Below, piece after piece: positions 60,015 through 64,000 of a stretch of DNA of 64,000 nt (its first letter is position 1; each line of letters begins with the position of its first letter). Below the pieces are notes generated by a model, which saw nothing but the letters and a program-made list of their open reading frames with translations, had not been told where the DNA came from and searched no databases. A program made the position numbers and the translations under genes. This DNA comes from Actinomyces sp. UMB0138. GTDB taxonomy: Bacteria > Bacillota > Negativicutes > Veillonellales > Veillonellaceae. The stretch covers positions 956,476-1,020,475 of the forward strand of contig NZ_PKMC01000001.1 in NCBI RefSeq assembly GCF_002849225.1, given 5' to 3'.

Positions 60015-60929
60015 TTACCAGAAAGCACGCATTGCAATACCGTCGGCAAAGGTGTCGAGCGCGCCCTCCGTGTCCTTCAAATAAAGGAGCGCATCCACTA
60101 GCGAAACTTCCATCACGTAGTAGCCGCCCTTGCCGTCCTCGACTAGGTCGATGCGGTTAAACAAGAACTGCTCGTCGCGTCCTAGGCGAGCCCTCACATG
60201 CGCGTGCAGCGCGGTACGGATCTCTTCGCCCCAATGCCACTCTCGTTCGGTACCGGTCTGGGACACAATCACCTCGTCATAGATCTCGTCGTCGCGAGTC
60301 TCGGCAGGATGCAGCATCGCCCTCTTCTTCACGGCGTGAGAAATGATCCCGTTGATGTAAACCAGAGACATTTCGCCATGCTCGTCTACCTCATCAATGT
60401 AGCGCTGCACCATCACGGTCTCGCCACTGGACAGAAGATCCATAGCCTGTGCAAGCGCCTTCTGCCTGTGCGAAACAGTATTGGCAGTGTAACGGCCCAT
60501 GTCCCGACCGCCTGAGGAAACCGCCGGTTTGATCACGAAATCGCCGCTGGCAGGGAAACGAGAATGCACCTGGTGCTTAGTAAGCCCCATGCTGGGTTCA
60601 AGCCACGTAGTAGGAATTATGCGAAGCCCCAGCTTTTCCAGCTGCTGCAAGTAGTGCTTGTCCGAATTCCATTCCTGAATATCGGGGTGATTTAGCAACC
60701 TGGGTACGGAATGCGCCCACTGTAGATATTCCTTCCGCCTGCGCGGATAATCGCGTACCGAACGAGTAACCTGCGCAGCAGAATCCGACCAGTCCACCGA
60801 CTTGTCGTCCCAGCACACTACATAAGGGTCCAAGCCGCGATCCGAGAGAGCATCAAGGAGCCCCTCGTCATCGCTTTGCAAGTTTGGAAATTCGGTACAT
60901 GTCACCAAATTTAGCCGCGGTTTGCTCAT
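60015..60929 (-). CDS. ATP-grasp ligase of unknown substrate
   Basis: 304 aa with the ATP-grasp fold: PAVSSGGRDMGRY (ATP-binding lysine region FVIKPAVSSGG), VMVQRYIDEVDEHGEMSLVYINGIISHAVKKR and the metal-binding end FLFNRIDLVEDGKGGYYVMEVSL. The N-terminal domain is short. It lies 14 bases after ddl on the same strand and is likely co-transcribed with it. It resembles RimK-like or peptide-ligating enzymes, but the acceptor is unknown. A cell-wall or amino-acid ligation role is possible because of the neighbour. Confidence 0.8.
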   Translation of the reverse strand: MSKPRLNLVTCTEFPNLQSDDEGLLDALSDRGLDPYVVCWDDKSVDWSDSAAQVTRSVRDYPRRRKEYLQWAHSVPRLLNHPDIQEWNSDKHYLQQLEKLGLRIIPTTWLEPSMGLTKHQVHSRFPASGDFVIKPAVSSGGRDMGRYTANTVSHRQKALAQAMDLLSSGETVMVQRYIDEVDEHGEMSLVYINGIISHAVKKRAMLHPAETRDDEIYDEVIVSQTGTEREWHWGEEIRTALHAHVRARLGRDEQFLFNRIDLVEDGKGGYYVMEVSLVDALLYLKDTEGALDTFADGIAMRAFW

Positions 60930-60943
60930 TATTTCTATACCCC

Positions 60944-62056
60944 TTAACGCAGGCCCTGAGGGCGCTGTAAAGCTAGTTCGATTAGTTTGGTAATAAGGTC
61001 AGAGTAACTCATACCTGCCTCTTGCCATAGCAGCGGATACATAGAAAACGGCGTGAAACCGGGCATAGTGTTGATCTCGTTTACAGTGATCTGCCCTGTC
61101 TCAAGATCAGCGAAACAATCCACTCGGGCTAGTCCCTCGCACCCCATGGCATCAAAGGCCGCCACCGCAATGTCCTGAGCCTTCTTCATGAGCTCATCCG
61201 GCAGCGGCGCCGGGATGACCAGAGAAACAGCATCGTGATCGACGTACTTGGTCTTGTAGTCATAGAACTTCTGCTCGTTCTTGACCTCAATTTGCCCCAA
61301 AACCGATGCTTTCGGCTGTTCTCCGGCAGGAGCGCCCAACACCGCGCATTCCACTTCGATCCCCTTAGTCAACGCTTCGACGATGACACGCGGATCGTGC
61401 CTGCGTGCCTCCTCGATCGCTGCGGGAAGATCTTCTACGGCCGTAACCTTTGTGATCCCTAGCGATGAGCCAGCGCGAGCCGGCTTTACGTATACCGGCA
61501 GCCCTAAGGCCCCCAGCCGATAGAGGACTCCATCCTGATCACTGCGCCACTGATAGTCAGTTACCAGCTGCCAGCGGCCGGCCGGAATTCCCTGCTCGGT
61601 AAGGATAGTTTTGGTAGTCGGCTTGTCCATGCAAGCAGCAGAGGCGAGCACTCCACAGCCTACGTACGGCAGCCCCGCCATCTCGAGCATGCCCTGAATG
61701 GTGCCGTCTTCGCCATACGGTCCGTGCAGAAGAGGAAAAACCACATCGACATTTCCCAGATCTGCAGCTTCTACGATCTCGCCCTCTTCCAAAATGATTT
61801 CGAGGGCGCGCCCCTCGCCTGGAACGATGTCCATCCGCGACTTGTCTCCGGCGATAGTTGCCCCGCTGTCGCCCTCAAGCCGGTACAACGTCGGGTCGTC
61901 GGGCACATTTACCCACTTTCCCTCCGGAGTAATTCCGACCGTAAGGACGTCAAACTTAGAACGGTCGATGTTCTCGAGGACACCCGCTGCGGTAGAGCAT
62001 GAGATTGAGTGCTCACCAGAGCGACCGCCAAATACAATCAGCACACGCGGTTTCAT
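60944..62056 (-). CDS. ddl: D-alanine-D-alanine ligase
   Basis: Joins two D-alanines for peptidoglycan. 370 aa from the ATG at 62056 (MKPRVLIVFGGRSGEHSIS, the family start); a GTG six codons earlier is also possible, and no clear ribosome site marks either. Motifs: Glu of the N-terminal GGRSGEHSIS, the ATP-binding YVKPARAGSSLGI, the EVECAVLG and the C-terminal metal site ARVDCFADLETGQITVNEINTMPGFT. Confidence 0.95.
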   Translation of the reverse strand: MKPRVLIVFGGRSGEHSISCSTAAGVLENIDRSKFDVLTVGITPEGKWVNVPDDPTLYRLEGDSGATIAGDKSRMDIVPGEGRALEIILEEGEIVEAADLGNVDVVFPLLHGPYGEDGTIQGMLEMAGLPYVGCGVLASAACMDKPTTKTILTEQGIPAGRWQLVTDYQWRSDQDGVLYRLGALGLPVYVKPARAGSSLGITKVTAVEDLPAAIEEARRHDPRVIVEALTKGIEVECAVLGAPAGEQPKASVLGQIEVKNEQKFYDYKTKYVDHDAVSLVIPAPLPDELMKKAQDIAVAAFDAMGCEGLARVDCFADLETGQITVNEINTMPGFTPFSMYPLLWQEAGMSYSDLITKLIELALQRPQGLR

Positions 62057-62120
62057 TTGGGAAGAGTTCACCGTTTTACGGTACCGCAGTTTTCCCCTTC
62101 TTCCCGTACAACTTGCCTTG

Positions 62121-63104
62121 CTAAACAAGTTTGATGTCTACACCGTCCATCTTGCGTGATCTACCCATCAGATATTCACCCATATCAGCTATGGAACCGC
62201 CTTCAAATACTACTTTCGCTACTGCTTCAGTGATAGGCATCTCTATTCCGCGAGCCCGCGCAATAGTGATCACCGCCTTTGCAGAACGGGCCCCTTCAAC
62301 CACACCCGCCGAGACTTTGAAGGCTTGCTCCCGGGCCATTCCGGATCCCATGTTGAACCCAAAAGTAAAATTTCTAGACTTTGCTGACGAACAGGTAGCT
62401 ACTAGATCTCCGACACCAGCCAGCCCGAGGAACGTTGCCTCATCTGCCCCCAGTGCTTTTCCAAAGCGAGCCATCTCTGCAAGCCCACGGGTGATCAGCA
62501 TGGAGCGAGTATTTGTCTGATACCCCATTCCAGCAGCAGCCCCTACCGCCACCGCAATGACATTTTTGACTACTCCGCCGACTTCGGCGCCAATCACATC
62601 CGTCGAAAGATAAGGCCGAAACAGCGGCGTAGAAAAGAGCGGGCATACCTGCTGCGCCCGCGCCAAATCCGAACATGCTGCTACCGCGCCAGCCGGCTGC
62701 CCTTCTGCGATCTCGGCAGAAAGATTTGGTCCAGAGACCACCACGACCTGACTGCGATCAATCCGCAAAGCATCGGCTAACACGTCTGCCATAAAGAGGT
62801 TCGTTTCTGCTTCTAGCCCCTTAGACAAGGACACCACAGTAACGTCTTTTGGCAGTGCCAGTCTGCTAGCTACCTGACGTACCGCAGCCGATGGCAAAGC
62901 CATCACTAGGACGGATTGGCCTGTGAGCACCCGGTGCAAATCAGTGGAGGCAAAACAGCTTGAATCGAGTCCCTGAAAAGATCGGGAATTACGCGCCCAA
63001 ACGCTGACTTTCGTACCCGCTTGCACCATCAGCGATGCAAATACTTTGCCCCAAGCGCCGGCCCCAATAATCGCAGCTTCTTTGCTTGTTCCCACGCCCG
63101 CCAC
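62121..63104 (-). CDS. gpsA: NAD(P)-dependent glycerol-3-phosphate dehydrogenase
   Basis: 327 aa. Makes sn-glycerol 3-phosphate from dihydroxyacetone phosphate for phospholipids. The nucleotide motif is IIGAGAWGKVFA, the catalytic Lys is in EVGGVVKNVIAVAVGAA and the family signature GLAEMARFGKALGA is clear. It lies 32 bases after plsC on the same strand, so G3P supply and acylation are grouped. Confidence 0.96.
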   Translation of the reverse strand: MAGVGTSKEAAIIGAGAWGKVFASLMVQAGTKVSVWARNSRSFQGLDSSCFASTDLHRVLTGQSVLVMALPSAAVRQVASRLALPKDVTVVSLSKGLEAETNLFMADVLADALRIDRSQVVVVSGPNLSAEIAEGQPAGAVAACSDLARAQQVCPLFSTPLFRPYLSTDVIGAEVGGVVKNVIAVAVGAAAGMGYQTNTRSMLITRGLAEMARFGKALGADEATFLGLAGVGDLVATCSSAKSRNFTFGFNMGSGMAREQAFKVSAGVVEGARSAKAVITIARARGIEMPITEAVAKVVFEGGSIADMGEYLMGRSRKMDGVDIKLV

Positions 63105-63136
63105 GTTATCACCTGCCCGTTATTGCCTCAGCCACG

Positions 63137-63898
63137 CTAGTCAAAAGGCTTACGCAACCGCTGCCAAATAGACCGCTTCTTGTACGGACGCTTGGAACGA
63201 GATTTCTTAGTTGGTTCGAACGGCTGGGCCGGAGGTACTTCCCCGCGAATCTGAGCAACCCCCTGCGTTAGGGCTTTCATGATTCGTGCAGTCGCCTCTT
63301 TGACAGCCTCGTGATCTTCGACGCCTCGCTCGTACAGATCCTCTAGGTATACCGGTTCCATCGCCCTCATCGTGATCTTCGTCGGGGGATACAGCTTCCA
63401 CTTCGACGACCGCTGCGGGAGCACTTCTAGGGCGCCCCACTGTGCGATAGGGATAACGGGAACATGCGTGCGCAGGGCGAGCCTTGCTGCCCCGGTTTTT
63501 CCCCTCATAGGCCAGAAATTCGGATCCTCGGTAAGTGTCCCCTCAGGGAAAATACCGACACATTCGCCAGCCAGCAAAGCCTTCTCAGCCCCTGCCAGGG
63601 CATCACCGGCCCTGTCGGAACCTCGGTATACGGGCACCTGCTTGCACTTCCGCATGATGGCTCCCAACACCGGAATGTCGAATAACTCAGCCTTTGCAAG
63701 CATCCTAGGCGGGATTCCGGCCTCACCTAGAAAATACATGAAAGTCAGCGCATCGAAATTAGTGGCATGGTTAGACACGGCAATGAAGCCACCTTCCGGC
63801 AGATGCTCTTGGCCAGCCCAATCCTTCTTAGTAATAGCCGCCACCGCAGTCTTGGCAACATTGAAACAGAATTTGTAGAAAGATCCGAACTCTCGCAT
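63137..63898 (-). CDS. 1-acyl-sn-glycerol-3-phosphate acyltransferase-type (PlsC-like)
   Basis: 253 aa. The acyltransferase motifs are SNHATNFDAL (block I, in place of NHxxxxD), VPVYRGSDR (block II), GIFPEGT (block III) and VPVIPIAQWG (block IV). The basic C-terminus (KKSRSKRPYKKRSIWQRLRK) suggests membrane contact. It could act in phospholipid synthesis, adding the second acyl chain to lysophosphatidate, but glycerophosphate or other lipid acceptors cannot be excluded. Confidence 0.9.
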   Translation of the reverse strand: MREFGSFYKFCFNVAKTAVAAITKKDWAGQEHLPEGGFIAVSNHATNFDALTFMYFLGEAGIPPRMLAKAELFDIPVLGAIMRKCKQVPVYRGSDRAGDALAGAEKALLAGECVGIFPEGTLTEDPNFWPMRGKTGAARLALRTHVPVIPIAQWGALEVLPQRSSKWKLYPPTKITMRAMEPVYLEDLYERGVEDHEAVKEATARIMKALTQGVAQIRGEVPPAQPFEPTKKSRSKRPYKKRSIWQRLRKPFD

Positions 63899-63903
63899 GG
63901 GCC

Positions 63904-64000
63904 CTATTCTACAGGCGCTAGCACTTTCAATCTTTGCGACGCAGTGGCCACCTCAACGCTCCCTTGCCAAAGCGCATCGCCGTCGGCATACGCAACAATG
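63904..64000 (-). CDS. 3' end of a probable diacylglycerol kinase-like lipid kinase (runs off the right edge)
   Basis: Only the last 31 codons are visible. They read AYADGDALWQGSVEVATASQRLKVLAP, which matches the C-terminal YADGE...LRVL pattern of bacterial DgkB/YegS-type lipid kinases. The stop lies five bases before the plsC start, so it is in the same lipid operon. Confidence 0.5.
   Translation of the reverse strand, partial: IVAYADGDALWQGSVEVATASQRLKVLAPVE

Overview
The window is a 64 kb chromosomal segment from a high-GC Gram-positive bacterium. The gene set points to the Actinomycetota, probably Actinomycetaceae or a close relative: paired clpP1/clpP2, an actinobacterial translational T-box on ileS, several leaderless genes, the cysteine-free type of ribosomal protein L32, an archaeal-type valS, DUF4418 and DUF2316 proteins, and an IdeR/DtxR-type iron box. 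I cannot name the genus from the sequence alone.

Layout. 1-8.4 kb: the 5' half of ileS (minus strand) with its T-box leader, an SDR oxidoreductase, proC plus an overlapping MFS transporter, and a minus-strand group of response regulator, histidine kinase and thrC. 8.6-13.2 kb: valS and a long-chain acyl-CoA ligase. 13.2-17.7 kb: chorismate mutase, clpX, clpP2, clpP1 and tig (all minus). 17.8-21.4 kb: a cysteine/methionine-rich leaderless leader peptide, a cystathionine lyase/synthase-type enzyme and a three-gene amino-acid (probably cystine) ABC importer. 21.4-24.1 kb: DUF2316, then an ABC ATPase, FtsX-like permease and DUF4418 operon behind a strong iron box. 24.2-25.7 kb: tRNA-Gly, tRNA-Pro followed by a 72-bp duplicated tRNA-end/terminator segment, rpmF and a YigZ-family gene. 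25.7-28.4 kb: a second Cys-rich leader peptide with an intrinsic terminator, then cysK, cysE and an unrecognised gene. 28.4-33.1 kb: two peptidases (M13 and M1). 33.1-37.8 kb: a split glucose-family PTS (one IIC, two IIB, one IIA) with malQ. 37.8-41.2 kb: tesB, ettA and a single-stranded DNA-binding protein.

41.36-57.49 kb is a complete-looking 16.1 kb siphovirus prophage in the 3' half of a tRNA-Arg(UCU) gene, bounded by 42-bp identical att cores. It has a tyrosine integrase at the left end, a minus-strand lysis, tail, head and packaging module (including a fused prohead protease-capsid gene), small early genes, and divergent cro-like and repressor genes at the right end. 57.7-64 kb returns to the host: orn, tRNA-His, an Nramp metal transporter, an ATP-grasp protein, ddl, gpsA, a PlsC-type acyltransferase and the end of a probable diacylglycerol-kinase gene.

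The most striking feature is the prophage switch. The repressor gene runs into attR, so in the prophage it stops at a TAG that spans the core/host junction (95 aa). Joining the phage ends across attP predicts a 105-aa viral form that ends ...FSLAA, an ssrA-like C-terminus. This is the layout of integration-dependent immunity described for mycobacteriophages such as BPs and Brujita, where attP lies inside the repressor gene and the tagged viral form is unstable. The host clpX and clpP genes are in the same window. A second theme is cysteine control: two operons for cysteine synthesis or uptake each carry their own Cys-rich leader peptide, one leaderless and one with a Shine-Dalgarno and a classical terminator.
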